A stretch of DNA of 38,487 bases from CALHVX01 sp051027215 (GTDB lineage: Bacteria; Pseudomonadota; Gammaproteobacteria; Pseudomonadales; Azotimanducaceae): positions 1 to 38,487 of the forward strand of contig JBPCXR010000063.1 in the NCBI GenBank assembly GCA_051027215.1. The letters are read 5' to 3'. The notes under the pieces are model-generated. The model was given only the letters and a program-made list of their open reading frames with translations. It did no database searches and was not told the origin of the DNA. The stretch's first letter is position 1; the number at the start of each line of letters is the position of its first letter. The position numbers were made by a program, and so were the translations under genes. Of the stretch, positions 1 to 8,688 are shown piece by piece.

Positions 1-696
1 GACCTCATCCCAGTTGCTAAAAGCCTGAACAGCGCCCAGGCTGCCAGTTTGAGCCGCACGCAGAATGCACAGTGGCCACAAACCGTACATTCCGCTGGCA
101 GGGTCCTTGCACTGGCGCACGAGCTCCAGCCAATCGGTCTGGTAGCCATGGTGATCGAGCACCATGGCGAGCGCAGTCGGTGAACAGATGCGGCCGCTGA
201 TGTCGGCGCTTGCGAGCTGCTGGCTCAACGTTGGTGGGGTACCCGCATGTACTGTGGGTACCGCTGCCGCCCTGTCTAACGCTTGTTGAATCGGCCGAAC
301 GCTGACGCTCAACAAGTGTGGGCGTGTCAACAGCTCAGGGGCCAGCCTTAGCGACAAGATGGGGTCGGCGATGTGTGCCAATGCCTCGAACCAGTCTAGG
401 TGCGTGCGCAATGCGGCAGCAGGGTCTTGGGCCTGTTTCGGAATCTTAGTGCCCGCTATGGGTTCGCGGCTCGGCACCGGTGGCAGATCGATGCCGTTTA
501 ACGAAAATTGAAACTCGTAAGGCTCGGGTTGCAGCGCGGCAAAGCTTGGAATCAACATATCCGCAGGTGACAGTGCCGGCAGCGTCAGTTCGATACCTGC
601 GCTAGTTTGGCGCAAGCGCTCGCTAAGCTGGCAGGGTCCTGGAAAGCGTGCTTGGGTCTGCGAGTCAGCCCAGCGCAGATTGACTGTCTCAGCCAT
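1..696 (-). CDS. C39-like (papain-fold) peptidase family protein, 3' end outside window
   Basis: The reading frame is open from an ATG at 694-696 to the window edge (232 codons, no stop), so the C-terminus is missing. I translated it directly. The N-terminal 150 or so residues show no recognisable motif. From about residue 165 comes ISGRICSPTALAMVLDHHG, with Cys171 as the likely nucleophile. This C-S-P-T-A/S-L-A-M-V-L pattern is characteristic of the C39-like peptidase family often called by that name in bacterial genomes. The following G-Y-x-x-D-W and MYGLWPL segments fit that family. No signal peptide is visible, so it is probably cytoplasmic. A purine-rich GGGAAAG lies just upstream of the ATG. 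It diverges from the small CxxC protein. The catalytic His and Asp should lie in the missing part. The substrate is unknown. The family call is fairly secure, the function is not. Confidence 0.75.
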   Translation of the reverse strand, partial: MAETVNLRWADSQTQARFPGPCQLSERLRQTSAGIELTLPALSPADMLIPSFAALQPEPYEFQFSLNGIDLPPVPSREPIAGTKIPKQAQDPAAALRTHLDWFEALAHIADPILSLRLAPELLTRPHLLSVSVRPIQQALDRAAAVPTVHAGTPPTLSQQLASADISGRICSPTALAMVLDHHGYQTDWLELVRQCKDPASGMYGLWPLCILRAAQTGSLGAVQAFSNWDEV

Positions 697-755
697 AGCG
701 CTTTCCCACCGTGCAGGACTTGCCTGTGGCCAGGTTTGCGGCGCATTCTCTAACG

Positions 756-1010
756 ATGTCGAAGAGCCTCATCTTGTACACAACTGAGCACTGCAGCGTC
801 TGCGAAACCGCCATGGACTGGTTGCTGAACCAAGACTGCGTGCGCGGCATGAGTCTGCGCACCGTAGATATAGCCAACGATGATGCGCTGCTCGCTGAGC
901 TGGCTGAGCGCATACCCGTGCTACAGGCCGGGGCTGGGCAAATAGATTGGCCGTTTGACGAAACCCAGCTGTTAGCGCTCATTGCTCAAGCTCCGTCTGC
1001 GCCGCCCTAG
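756..1010 (+). CDS. glutaredoxin/thioredoxin-fold family protein (DUF836-like)
   Basis: This encodes 84 residues from the ATG at 756. A GTG at 711 would add 15 residues, but the conserved fold begins at MSKSLILYTTEHCSVC, so the ATG is preferred. The sequence reads beta-strand (LILYTT), then the redox motif C-S-V-C, helix, strand (RTVDI), helix, and IPVLQ, which holds the cis-proline typical of thioredoxin folds. This matches the small glutaredoxin-like family. A thiol-disulfide role is inferred from the two cysteines; no partner is shown. The gene ends inside the 3' end of the convergent tatD gene (32-nt overlap). It diverges from the C39-like gene with about 60 nt between the starts, which must hold both promoters. 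Confidence 0.75.
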   Translation: MSKSLILYTTEHCSVCETAMDWLLNQDCVRGMSLRTVDIANDDALLAELAERIPVLQAGAGQIDWPFDETQLLALIAQAPSAPP

Positions 1011-1842
1011 CTGGGCGCTGGACGTTGAGTTTGGGAAACAGACGTTGAGCGTTGCTAGAAGTCGCAGCGCCGAGTTCTAGTGGCGTTGTACCTGTAGCGT
1101 CGGCCAGCGCCTGGACGACGTAGGCAAGCAGCGCTGGTTCGTTACGCCGGCTGGAAGGTTGTGGTTGAGCTTGGGGAAACGGCTGCTTCGGGGCGTTGTG
1201 TGGCTTCAAGTACGGGCCATCGGTTTCGATGAGTAATCGATCTAGCGGGATCCTGGCAACCAACTCGCGCAGCATTGCGCCACGTTTGCGATCACATAGC
1301 CAACCGGTGATGCCGATCATGCAGCCCATATCCAGATATTTCGATAGCGCTTTGGCGTCGCCGGTGAAGCAATGAATGACAACACTAGACGGCTCGACCC
1401 CGCTGCCGAGAAGCAGTTCTACCATATCTGCGGAGGCATCTCGATCGTGAGCAAACACTGGCATCTGTAGTTCTGCGGCCAGTGCCAGTTGAGCGCTAAG
1501 CACGCGCCGTTGATTCGCTGCCGTGGCGAAGTTGCGGAAATAGTCTAGGCCCATTTCGCCTAATGCCACCACCACGTCGCTGTTGCACAGGCGTGCAATC
1601 TGCGGCAGCCAGAGTTCCGCTGGCTGGCTAGCGACGGCATCAGCTTGGTGCGGGTGCACCCCGGCTGTGCAGAACAGAAAGCCAGGATGCTCTAGACAAA
1701 AGACTTGTGCCGCTGTGCTCTCCTGCAGATCGCTGGCCGTGACTACCAGGGCAGACAGGCCTGATTGTCGGGCACGTTGGATCACGGCGTTTCGGTCAGC
1801 ATCATACTGCCCGCTGAGCAGGTTCACGCCGATATCGATCAT
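979..1842 (-). CDS. tatD: TatD family metal-dependent DNase
   Basis: This 287-residue protein starts MIDIGVNLLSGQYDADR, which matches E. coli TatD (FDIGVNL) rather than its paralogues YcfH and YjjV, which carry HxH there. Further family motifs are TAGVHPHQAD (about residue 60), ALGEMGLDYF (about 95), PVFAHDRDA (about 128), VVIHCFTG (about 153) and LLIETDGPYL (about 205). These supply the Glu, His and Asp metal ligands of the TIM barrel. TatD proteins are Mg2+-dependent 3'-5' exonucleases in the cytoplasm, linked in E. coli to peroxide damage repair; its old link to Tat export is not supported. The start overlaps the stop of slt by 4 nt (ATGA), so the two genes are probably co-transcribed and translationally coupled. 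The length is normal. Confidence 0.9.
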   Translation of the reverse strand: MIDIGVNLLSGQYDADRNAVIQRARQSGLSALVVTASDLQESTAAQVFCLEHPGFLFCTAGVHPHQADAVASQPAELWLPQIARLCNSDVVVALGEMGLDYFRNFATAANQRRVLSAQLALAAELQMPVFAHDRDASADMVELLLGSGVEPSSVVIHCFTGDAKALSKYLDMGCMIGITGWLCDRKRGAMLRELVARIPLDRLLIETDGPYLKPHNAPKQPFPQAQPQPSSRRNEPALLAYVVQALADATGTTPLELGAATSSNAQRLFPKLNVQRPARAAQTELEQ

Positions 1843-3791
1843 CGGCCGAGCTGTGGCGCGACGGCGGGAACCTGGGCTTCTGCAGCGCTCAGGGTTGCGC
1901 TGTTGGCGTTGAGTTTTTGCGCGTATACCTGACTGAATGCCAGGACGTTCTGCACGTAGTTACGGGTTTCTTTGAACGGTATGTTTTCGATCCACACATC
2001 CATCGGCTCACCGCTGCGCTCTTTGATCCAGCGGTCGACCCGACGTTCGCCGGCGTTGTAGGCGGCAGCAGCCAGCGGTCGGCTGCCGTTGTAGCGTTGC
2101 AGCAACATCGCCAGGTAATGGCTGGCGATTTCGATGTTGGTGCTGGGTCGATACAGCGCAGTGTTCGTGGGTCGAGACAGCTTCGCTCTGCGTGCCACCC
2201 ACTCTGCGGTGGTTGGCAGCAACTGCATGAGCCCGCGAGCGTTGGCGTGGGAACGAGCGTTTGGATCGAAGGCGGATTCTTGTCGAGTGACCGCTAGGAG
2301 CATGGTGAGCGGAACACCCGTGGTGTGGCTCATGCGCCGAAACTCCACCATGTGGGCAACGGGGAAGCGAACCGTCAAATCGTTGTGTAATCCCGCTGCA
2401 TTGGCGGCGTGGATCGACTGCCGCAGCCAACCGACTTCGCGGGCAAGGTAGGCGGCATTAGCCTGGTCTTCGGGTTCCAATTTCGGAATGAGCTTGAGCC
2501 ACTCGCGTTTCGCAGCGATCTGTTCGTCGACGGCGTAGAGCTCCAGCGCTCGCGCAAGGTCCGCGCGCTTTCGCAAGCGATGCAGCACTTGTGGGTCAGG
2601 CTCAAACGCTTCGTTGTTCAGCATAGGTGGTGATTCAATTCGCTCTGCTGCGAGAAAACCGTAGTAGTGGCGTTGCCCGGCTAAGGCTGCGTAGGCCAGG
2701 GTCACGCGCTCAGTCATACCGTGAGTTTCTTGCAGCGCTCGGGCCAACCAGTACTGCCATTGACTGCTGGCTTTGGTCTCGGCGGGCAGGCGCTCTATCC
2801 AGTGATACGCTTGCTCCCAGTCCATGGTCTGAATGGCTGTGAGGGCCAATCGAGCGATGACCGATTCGGTAATGTCCGGTGCGTCCGGCGCCGGGTAGAT
2901 GTTGTGTGTTGCGCGCGAAACCAGTAGCGCGTCACGAAACATTTGTCGTTGTTCGTCGTTGAACTGCCAATGCCGCCGCTCGTTCCACAGTTCTTCGGCG
3001 TCTTCGGATTTGTCTCGGCGCAGCAGTCGCTCAGCCGCATGCATGACAATCTCGCGAGTCTGGACGGTGTCTTTCTTTAACAGCGCTGCAGCATGGGCAC
3101 GTTCTGGTCGAGTATGGGCGCCGTAGTAAGTCTGCCCGAGGGGTTTACTGCTATCGCCCAGCAAACCGATCAGATAGCGAGCCAGAGTGCGCTCGTTGGC
3201 TTTCAATGCCAATCCGAGGCGCTCCCATACCCGCAACTCGGTGAGCCCACCGCCATCAATCCACACGTCAAAAATCGGGTCGCAGGCTTTCGGCTGAGAT
3301 TTGCCCACCGTCCACAACTCGCTGACGCCGGCCAGCGCTTGTTCTTTTTGCTTGCTGCCATATAGCGCACGTAGGCGGTAGCACTGCATCTCTGCGCTGC
3401 GCTGCACGGCTGGATCGTGATGTTTGAGAAAAGTGCTCCACTGACGGTTAGAACCTAAGCTGCGCAACCAGCGATGCTTAAGCAGCGGGGCGATGGGTAG
3501 CTCTGCGTGCTTTTGCAAATAGCTCGTGACCTCACTCGACTTGGCCCTACCCATCCGCGCTCGCAGGTCGTGATAGTCAAGGTAAGGTGCCAGCAGATAA
3601 TCGTCGAGGTTCGCGCGATGGCGTGCATAGTCACCGCGACGGCCGTGCTTAATGGCGTCTTTGGCCTGAACGTATTCGCTGCGCAGCTCGTACTGCGGCG
3701 TTGCCACGGGCTCAGTCAGCGTGCCAGCGTTTGACGCTGTCGCAGTCCAGTTCGACATGATCACTAAGCAGGCAGCTAATTTGCGGAACAT
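1839..3791 (-). CDS. slt: soluble lytic murein transglycosylase (Slt70-like)
   Basis: This encodes 650 residues, close to E. coli Slt70. The frame is open a further 66 codons upstream, but the ATG at 3789-3791 gives a normal signal peptide (MFRKLAACLVIMSNWTATASNA), so I start there. Residues 30 to about 450 form the alpha-superhelical U and L domains. The C-terminal SLT catalytic domain carries TRQESAFDPNARS with catalytic Glu near residue 505, then ARGLMQLLPTTA and AAAYNAGERRVDRW, all hallmarks of family 1 lytic transglycosylases. It is expected to cleave the MurNAc-GlcNAc bond in periplasmic peptidoglycan to form 1,6-anhydroMurNAc products. It is upstream of tatD (4-nt overlap) and downstream of uspA (118 nt), all on the same strand. 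Nothing is missing. Confidence 0.93.
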   Translation of the reverse strand: MFRKLAACLVIMSNWTATASNAGTLTEPVATPQYELRSEYVQAKDAIKHGRRGDYARHRANLDDYLLAPYLDYHDLRARMGRAKSSEVTSYLQKHAELPIAPLLKHRWLRSLGSNRQWSTFLKHHDPAVQRSAEMQCYRLRALYGSKQKEQALAGVSELWTVGKSQPKACDPIFDVWIDGGGLTELRVWERLGLALKANERTLARYLIGLLGDSSKPLGQTYYGAHTRPERAHAAALLKKDTVQTREIVMHAAERLLRRDKSEDAEELWNERRHWQFNDEQRQMFRDALLVSRATHNIYPAPDAPDITESVIARLALTAIQTMDWEQAYHWIERLPAETKASSQWQYWLARALQETHGMTERVTLAYAALAGQRHYYGFLAAERIESPPMLNNEAFEPDPQVLHRLRKRADLARALELYAVDEQIAAKREWLKLIPKLEPEDQANAAYLAREVGWLRQSIHAANAAGLHNDLTVRFPVAHMVEFRRMSHTTGVPLTMLLAVTRQESAFDPNARSHANARGLMQLLPTTAEWVARRAKLSRPTNTALYRPSTNIEIASHYLAMLLQRYNGSRPLAAAAYNAGERRVDRWIKERSGEPMDVWIENIPFKETRNYVQNVLAFSQVYAQKLNANSATLSAAEAQVPAVAPQLGR

Positions 3792-3909
3792 CGTTCGGTG
3801 TTTCGTGCGCTCATTGAGCGTGGGACCTAAGAGAGTAACAGGGGTTCCCCCCGGTCTGTGTGATCCAGTGTAGCGTCCGGCTAATTCTTCGTCGGTGGCG
3901 CTTGCTGGG

Positions 3910-4353
3910 CTAGCCCTGATCCGTGCCCACGCGCACCGCCAGCACGTCACAGCTAGCGCCATGGAGGACCCCGTTGGCGGTGGATCCAAGCAGCAATGCT
4001 AAGCCATGCCGGCCATGGCTACCGACGACGATCAGGTCGGCATTGTGGGTAGCTGCCGCGCGCTGAATCTCACTTTCTGGACGTCCAAAGATGAGGTGCT
4101 GATTCGATTCGGCGATCTTCAGGCGACCGGCAAAATCTTTCAGCTGGGATTTCGCTTGCTCGTGGATCTGATCTTGAACGGACGACAGATCCATGGGTAC
4201 ATCACCGCCGTATGCCAATGACAATGGTTCGATGACATGGACAATGTGCAGTTCCGCACCAAACATTCTGGCAATTGCCATAGCCCGTTCGGCAATTGGG
4301 TAGGATTCAGTGGTCAAATCCACGCCAACTACGATGCGTTGATATTCCGACAT
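3910..4353 (-). CDS. universal stress protein, UspA family
   Basis: This is a single Usp domain of 147 residues starting MSEYQRIVVGVDL at the ATG 4351-4353; an in-frame longer start exists but lies over the promoter. The N-terminal strand with Asp (VVGVDL) and the late segment LIVVGSHGRHGLALLLGST match the UspA fold and the ATP-binding pattern G-x2-G-x9-G-S/T (here G-S-H-G-R-H-G...G-S-T), so nucleotide binding is plausible. The protein is cytoplasmic. It is transcribed away from the conserved membrane protein at 4419. A promoter with good spacing lies just upstream. It precedes slt on the same strand with 118 nt between them, so read-through is possible but not shown. Confidence 0.88.
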   Translation of the reverse strand: MSEYQRIVVGVDLTTESYPIAERAMAIARMFGAELHIVHVIEPLSLAYGGDVPMDLSSVQDQIHEQAKSQLKDFAGRLKIAESNQHLIFGRPESEIQRAAATHNADLIVVGSHGRHGLALLLGSTANGVLHGASCDVLAVRVGTDQG

Positions 4354-4378
4354 GTTGCCCCTCAGCGTCGTTGCGGCG

Positions 4379-4407
4379 ACCATACACAGAATATTAACCC
4401 CCCTCAA
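4379..4407 (-). promoter_or_regulatory. candidate sigma70 promoter of the uspA-family gene
   Basis: On the minus strand TTGAGG (4402-4407) is followed after 17 nt by TATGGT (4379-4384), 25 nt before the uspA ATG. The -35 has four of six consensus bases and spacing is ideal. It was found by eye and is unconfirmed. Confidence 0.4.
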
Positions 4408-4418
4408 GAAGCGTTCCT

Positions 4419-5024
4419 ATGAGCTGGATACTGATTGCAGGCCTGGTGTTACTGGCCGCTTTTGGACCAATCCTGTGGTTGAAGCCGTCGGCAAAAGACA
4501 AGCGCTTAACGGCGCTGCGGGAGCGGGCTCGAAACAAAAATCTGATGGTGGACATCAAGCCCCTGGTGCTGTTGAACCCGAGCGCAGAACAACGTGTCTC
4601 GTCCAGCGGTGCGCGACGGGATCCAGCTGAGTTGCTGGCGGTCTATAGTCTGATCCTGCCAAAGCGCTTACAGCAGATTAGTGGTTTTACCCTGCATCGA
4701 GCCCCAGCCGAGAATGCGCGGCCCATCAGTCGAGGTGCAGTGCCGGTAGAGCCGGGGTGGTTTTTCGATCCCGAGCAGACCTATCCGCCAGCGTCTGCTT
4801 GGCCGCAATCTTGGGAAAAACTCCAAATCCTGGCCGAACAGCTGCCGCAAGATGTCCTGGCGCTGGTGGTGGAGCCGCGCAAGTTGGGTGTTTACTGGTC
4901 AGAATCTGCCGGATCTGACGTCACTGCGGTGGACCACATCGCCACCACGCTAGAGCTTATGGGACGGGCCTTGGCGGATCTAGAAGCACAGCTGACAGCG
5001 CAAAGCCGTGACAACGATTCTTGA
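4419..5024 (+). CDS. conserved single-pass membrane protein of unknown function (topA neighbour)
   Basis: This encodes 201 residues from the ATG at 4419. Residues 2-22 (SWILIAGLVLLAAFGPILWL) form one transmembrane helix, followed by a basic stretch (KPSAKDKRLTALRERARNK) that suggests the bulk of the protein is cytoplasmic. The rest is a soluble domain without catalytic motifs I recognise. Small membrane proteins of this size and layout sit beside topA in pseudomonads (PA3012 in P. aeruginosa, from memory), and gene order supports orthology. The function is unknown. Its stop codon overlaps the -35 hexamer of the topA promoter, so topA is probably mainly transcribed from its own promoter, with possible read-through from this gene. 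Confidence 0.75.
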   Translation: MSWILIAGLVLLAAFGPILWLKPSAKDKRLTALRERARNKNLMVDIKPLVLLNPSAEQRVSSSGARRDPAELLAVYSLILPKRLQQISGFTLHRAPAENARPISRGAVPVEPGWFFDPEQTYPPASAWPQSWEKLQILAEQLPQDVLALVVEPRKLGVYWSESAGSDVTAVDHIATTLELMGRALADLEAQLTAQSRDNDS

Positions 5025-5050
5025 CAGCGGATTTTTAAAACCCGTATAAC
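5021..5050 (+). promoter_or_regulatory. strong sigma70 promoter for topA
   Basis: A perfect TTGACA (5021-5026) is followed after 18 nt by TATAAC (5045-5050). The spacer is A/T-rich (a TTTTTAAAA run). The -35 overlaps the stop codon of the upstream gene. The predicted leader is about 135 nt long. topA promoters are supercoiling-sensitive in E. coli; whether this one is cannot be seen. Confidence 0.65.
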
Positions 5051-5132
5051 GCTCGCCGTTTGCTCTGCTCGGCCAATTTCGATCAGTTAGTTGTCGATTT
5101 GGCTGGAAGGGCTCATTGATTGTTTAAAACCT

Positions 5133-5170
5133 TGTGTCCACACAGGGGCGCAGGCTGTTTTGCGGCCTGC
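5133..5170 (+). other. two hairpins in the topA leader
   Basis: The leader contains TGTG-TCCA-CACA (5133-5144), then GCAGGC (5150-5155), a 9-nt loop and GCCTGC (5165-5170), a perfect 6-bp stem. The second hairpin ends about 15 nt before the AGGAGG ribosome binding site. It could influence mRNA stability or translation; no known riboswitch class is recognised. Confidence 0.35.
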
Positions 5171-5192
5171 CCTAGGACTCGACAGGAGGCTC

Positions 5193-7976
5193 ATGGCCCG
5201 TTCACTGGTCATTGTTGAATCGCCGGCAAAGGCGCGCACGATAAATCGCTACTTGGGCAAGGACTACATCGTTAAGTCCAGCGTGGGCCACATTCGCGAC
5301 CTGCCTACAGGCGGACGCGGCAGCGACCCCAAAGCTCGGGCCGCCGAAGCAGCCAAAACGCGGGCGCTGCCACCTAAAGAGCGTGAGGCGTACAAGCAAA
5401 AGCGCGCGCGTCTGCAGCTGGTGCGGCGCATGGGCGTGGATCCAGACAACGACTGGCAAGCGGACTACGAAGTGTTGCCGGGCAAAGAGAAAGTCGTGGC
5501 CGAGCTAGTCAAGCTCGCCGAGAAGGCAGAAACAGTTTACCTCGCCACAGACCTTGATCGTGAGGGCGAAGCCATTGCCTGGCACCTGCGCGAGACGATT
5601 GGCGGCGATCCAGAACGCTTTCGACGCGTGGTGTTCAACGAAATTACCCGCAAGGCGATTCAGGCGGCCTTCGAAGCGCCCGGTCAGCTCGACATTAACC
5701 GGGTCAATGCGCAGCAAGCACGCCGCTTCCTGGATCGAGTCGTCGGCTTTGAGCTGTCGCCGCTACTGTGGGCCAAAGTGGCTCGAGGGTTGTCAGCAGG
5801 GCGCGTGCAGTCGGTGGCGGTGCGCCTGCTGGTTGAGCGCGAACGAGAAATCCGCGCCTTTGTGCCGGAAGAATATTGGGAAGCCTATGCAGATCTGGGT
5901 AGGCGAGCGGCGGCACAGAGCACGCGCTTCCAGGTCAGCAAAGAAGCAGGCGAGAACTTTCGTCCCACCTCTGGCGAGGCGGCAGACGAAGCCCTGGGTC
6001 GTTTGCGGCAGCGGGATTTTGAAGTCACTGCGCGCGAAGATCGGCCAACCCGCAGTAAACCGAGCGCGCCGTTCATTACCTCAACCCTGCAACAGGGCGC
6101 ATCGACCCGCTTAAGCTTTAGCGTGAAGAAGACCATGACCATGGCGCAGCGCCTATACGAGGCTGGGTACATAACCTATATGCGCACCGATTCAACCAAT
6201 CTCAGTGCTGACGCGGTGGGCGATTGCCGTACCTACATACAGGAGCAATTCGGCGACAAGTACCTACCTGAAGAAGCGCTCGTTTACGCTAGTAAAGGTG
6301 ATGCTCAGGAGGCTCATGAGGCAATTCGCCCCTCTAACGTTGGGACACGGCCAGAGCACTTAAGCGGCGTGGATGATGACGCGGTAAGGCTCTACGAACT
6401 GATCTGGAGACAGTTTCTCGCTTGTCAGATGCCAGCAGCCGAGTATCTGAGTACCACGGTGACGGTTACCGCAGGGGAATTCGAGCTGAAGATTCGCGGT
6501 CGCATTCTGAAGTTCGATGGTTATACCAAAGCACTGCCCCCCATGGCGCGCAAAGATGAAGACAAAGAGCTGCCCGATTTCACGGTGGGAGAGAAGCTGA
6601 CATTGGTGCAGGCTGAAGGCATTCAACACTTCACCAAGCCGCCGCCTCGTTATGGTGAGGCGAGCCTCGTGCGTGAGCTGGAAAAGCGCGGCATTGGCCG
6701 GCCTTCGACTTACGCGGCCATCATTTCCACCATTCAAGACCGCGGCTACGTGTCACTCAACAATCGTCGCTTCTATGCCGAGAAGGTCGGCGAGCTGGTC
6801 ACTGACCGTTTGGTTGAAAAATTTCAGAACCTCATGGACTACGGTTTTACCGCAGAAATGGAGGAGGAGCTGGATAAAATCGCTGAAGGCGATGCGAAAT
6901 GGCACAACGTGCTAGACGAATTCTACTCAGACTTCAGCGACAAGTTGGTCGATGCAAAAAGCGCCAAAGGTGGAATGCGTCCAAATGAGCCAACCGATAC
7001 CGACATCGCTTGTCCGAAATGTGGGCGCCAAATGCAGATCCGTACCGCCAGCACTGGCGTGTTCCTCGGCTGCTCGGGTTACGGCCTGCCGCCAAAAGAG
7101 CGTTGCACCCAAACGATCAATTTGATTCCAGGCGAGGAGGCGGTGGATGTTGACGCCGATGAGGAAGCTGAATCCAAGCTGCTGCGCTCCAAGGTAAAGT
7201 GTCCAGTCTGCAAAACGCCAATGACCAGCTATCTGGTGGACGAAGAGCGCAAATTGCATGTTTGTGGCAACAACCCGGACTGTCCTGGCTTCAAGGTCGA
7301 GCAAGGCCAGTTTCGCATTAAGGGTTACGACGGCCCGGTGATTGAGTGCGATAAGTGCGGTACCGATATGCAGTTGAAGTCGGGCCGGTTCGGCAAGTAT
7401 TTCGGCTGCACCAGTGACGAATGCAAAAACACCCGCAAGCTACTGCGCAGCGGCGAACCGGCGCCGCCAAAAGCCGATCCCGTTGCCATGCCGGAGTTGC
7501 AGTGCGAAAAAGTCGACGATTACTATTTATTGCGAGATGGCGCATCCGGAATCTTTCTGGCCGCGAGTCAGTTTCCGAAGCATCGTGAAACCCGAGCACC
7601 CTTGGTTGCTGAAATCAAACCACATGCCAACGAGCTGGACCCGAAATTTAGCTATTTGCTAACCGCGCCGGAGAAAGACCCAGAAGGAAATCCCGCAGTC
7701 ATTCGTTATAGCCGCAAGACCAAAGAGCAGTATGTGCAGTCTGAGCTCGATGGCAAAGCCTCAGGCTGGAAAGCTTTTTACGATGGCAAGCGCTGGGTCG
7801 AGCAGGGTGAAGTGAAGAAGCCTGGCGCAAAAAAGGCGAAAGCCAAGGCCAAGACGAAAGCGAAGGCCAAGCCAAAAACCAAAGCTAAGGCCAAATCAAA
7901 AGCCAAGACGAAGGCCAAAGCCAAGGCGAAGAGCGGGGCGCAATCGAAAGCAAAGCCCACAGCGGAGCAAGACTAA
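5193..7976 (+). CDS. topA: DNA topoisomerase I (type IA)
   Basis: This encodes 927 residues. The start is the ATG at 5193 with AGGAGG a few bases upstream; a longer in-frame TTG start is unlikely. The TOPRIM domain begins SLVIVESPAKARTINRYLG and carries LATDLDREGEAIAWHL (acidic Mg2+ ligands). The active-site tyrosine is Tyr329 in ITYMRTDSTNLS. The C-terminus holds three Cys4 zinc-ribbon repeats starting near residues 607 (CPKCG), 670 (CPVCK) and 719 (CDKCG). It then ends in about 50 residues of almost pure Lys/Ala (875-927), a basic tail likely to bind DNA. The enzyme relaxes negative supercoils by single-strand passage. It is convergent with lexA. Length and motifs are normal apart from the tail, which varies among gammaproteobacteria. 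Confidence 0.97.
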   Translation: MARSLVIVESPAKARTINRYLGKDYIVKSSVGHIRDLPTGGRGSDPKARAAEAAKTRALPPKEREAYKQKRARLQLVRRMGVDPDNDWQADYEVLPGKEKVVAELVKLAEKAETVYLATDLDREGEAIAWHLRETIGGDPERFRRVVFNEITRKAIQAAFEAPGQLDINRVNAQQARRFLDRVVGFELSPLLWAKVARGLSAGRVQSVAVRLLVEREREIRAFVPEEYWEAYADLGRRAAAQSTRFQVSKEAGENFRPTSGEAADEALGRLRQRDFEVTAREDRPTRSKPSAPFITSTLQQGASTRLSFSVKKTMTMAQRLYEAGYITYMRTDSTNLSADAVGDCRTYIQEQFGDKYLPEEALVYASKGDAQEAHEAIRPSNVGTRPEHLSGVDDDAVRLYELIWRQFLACQMPAAEYLSTTVTVTAGEFELKIRGRILKFDGYTKALPPMARKDEDKELPDFTVGEKLTLVQAEGIQHFTKPPPRYGEASLVRELEKRGIGRPSTYAAIISTIQDRGYVSLNNRRFYAEKVGELVTDRLVEKFQNLMDYGFTAEMEEELDKIAEGDAKWHNVLDEFYSDFSDKLVDAKSAKGGMRPNEPTDTDIACPKCGRQMQIRTASTGVFLGCSGYGLPPKERCTQTINLIPGEEAVDVDADEEAESKLLRSKVKCPVCKTPMTSYLVDEERKLHVCGNNPDCPGFKVEQGQFRIKGYDGPVIECDKCGTDMQLKSGRFGKYFGCTSDECKNTRKLLRSGEPAPPKADPVAMPELQCEKVDDYYLLRDGASGIFLAASQFPKHRETRAPLVAEIKPHANELDPKFSYLLTAPEKDPEGNPAVIRYSRKTKEQYVQSELDGKASGWKAFYDGKRWVEQGEVKKPGAKKAKAKAKTKAKAKPKTKAKAKSKAKTKAKAKAKSGAQSKAKPTAEQD

Positions 7977-7988
7977 GAAAACGGGGCG

Positions 7989-8007
7989 GCGGCCTGACGT
8001 AGGCCGC
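7989..8007. terminator. candidate bidirectional terminator between topA and lexA
   Basis: GCGGCCT (7989-7995), loop GACGT, AGGCCGC (8001-8007) form a perfect 7-bp G/C-rich stem between two convergent genes. On the minus strand it is followed a few bases later by GTTTTCTT, so it fits a lexA terminator better than a topA one; the plus side lacks a T-run. Confidence 0.5.
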
Positions 8008-8024
8008 TCAGCTGCACAGATTTG

Positions 8025-8654
8025 TTATAAGTTCTGCCGAATCACGCCGACGCTAAGGCCCTCGATGGCAAACTCTTGCGTACGCAGGTCCACCTCGATG
8101 GGCGCATAGTCCGGATTTTCAGGCAGTAGCTTGAGCCGGTGCTTCTGTCTGCCGCGTTGCAAGCGTTTCACCGTTACTTCGTCTTCGACTCTGGCGACAA
8201 CGATCTGGCCGTTACTGGCTTGCGGCGTTTTGTGAACTGCCAGCAGGTCGCCGTCGTAAATGCCAACGTCGATCATGCTGTCGCCGCTAACCCGCAACAG
8301 GTAGTCTGCTCGCGGTCGGAAGAAATCGGGGGGTAAATCGACTCGGTCTTCGATGTGCTCGGTGGCCAAAATGGGTGCACCGGCCGCCACACGACCGACG
8401 ATGGGTAGGCCGGATTCCTCGGGCAAGCGGATGCCTCGGGAGGTACCCGGGATGATTTCAATAGCGCCTTTGCGGGCTAAGGCCTTCAAGTGCTCTTCCG
8501 CGGCATTCGGAGACTTGAAACCCAGCTCCTGGGCGATGTTGGCCCGAGTCGGTGGATATCCGGTAGTGCTGATGTGTTTGCGAATCAGGTCTAGAATTTG
8601 TGCCTGCCTAGGCGTTAGGTTGAGCTCTTCGGGATTGATGATGTCCGAACCCAT
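8025..8654 (-). CDS. lexA: LexA repressor (SOS regulator)
   Basis: This encodes 209 residues from the ATG at 8652-8654, preceded by AGGA at 7-nt spacing; a TTG two codons upstream is less likely. The N-terminal winged helix-turn-helix contains LTPRQAQILDLI, GYPPTRANIAQELGF and SPNAAEEHLKALARKGAI. The self-cleavage site is Ala91-Gly92 in GRVAAGAP. The serine-lysine dyad is Ser126 (VSGDSM) and Lys163 (EVTVKRL). The protein represses SOS genes and cleaves itself when stimulated by RecA filaments. The N-terminus is about eight residues longer than in E. coli. It is convergent with topA and divergent from the LolA-like gene. Only half of a LexA box is visible directly upstream of its own start, while a better box lies about 210 nt away near the divergent gene. 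Confidence 0.97.
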   Translation of the reverse strand: MGSDIINPEELNLTPRQAQILDLIRKHISTTGYPPTRANIAQELGFKSPNAAEEHLKALARKGAIEIIPGTSRGIRLPEESGLPIVGRVAAGAPILATEHIEDRVDLPPDFFRPRADYLLRVSGDSMIDVGIYDGDLLAVHKTPQASNGQIVVARVEDEVTVKRLQRGRQKHRLKLLPENPDYAPIEVDLRTQEFAIEGLSVGVIRQNL

Positions 8655-8668
8655 GTTCAAGTCCTATT

Positions 8669-8688
8669 CAGTTGTGTAGCGTACAGTA
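8669..8688. promoter_or_regulatory. degenerate LexA-box-like half site at lexA
   Basis: Compared with the 20-mer LexA consensus, the right half GTACAGTA (8681-8688) is near perfect but the left half (GTTG in place of CTGT) is poor. It lies 15-34 nt upstream of the lexA ATG, the usual place for autoregulation. Function is uncertain because one half is missing. Confidence 0.35.

Noticed and set aside
711..755. Upstream GTG start for the CxxC protein
   Set aside because: The extra 15 residues do not belong to the fold and lie in the divergent promoter space.
5554..6114. A 186-codon plus-strand frame within topA
   Set aside because: It is an alternative frame over the topA catalytic domain with no recognisable protein.
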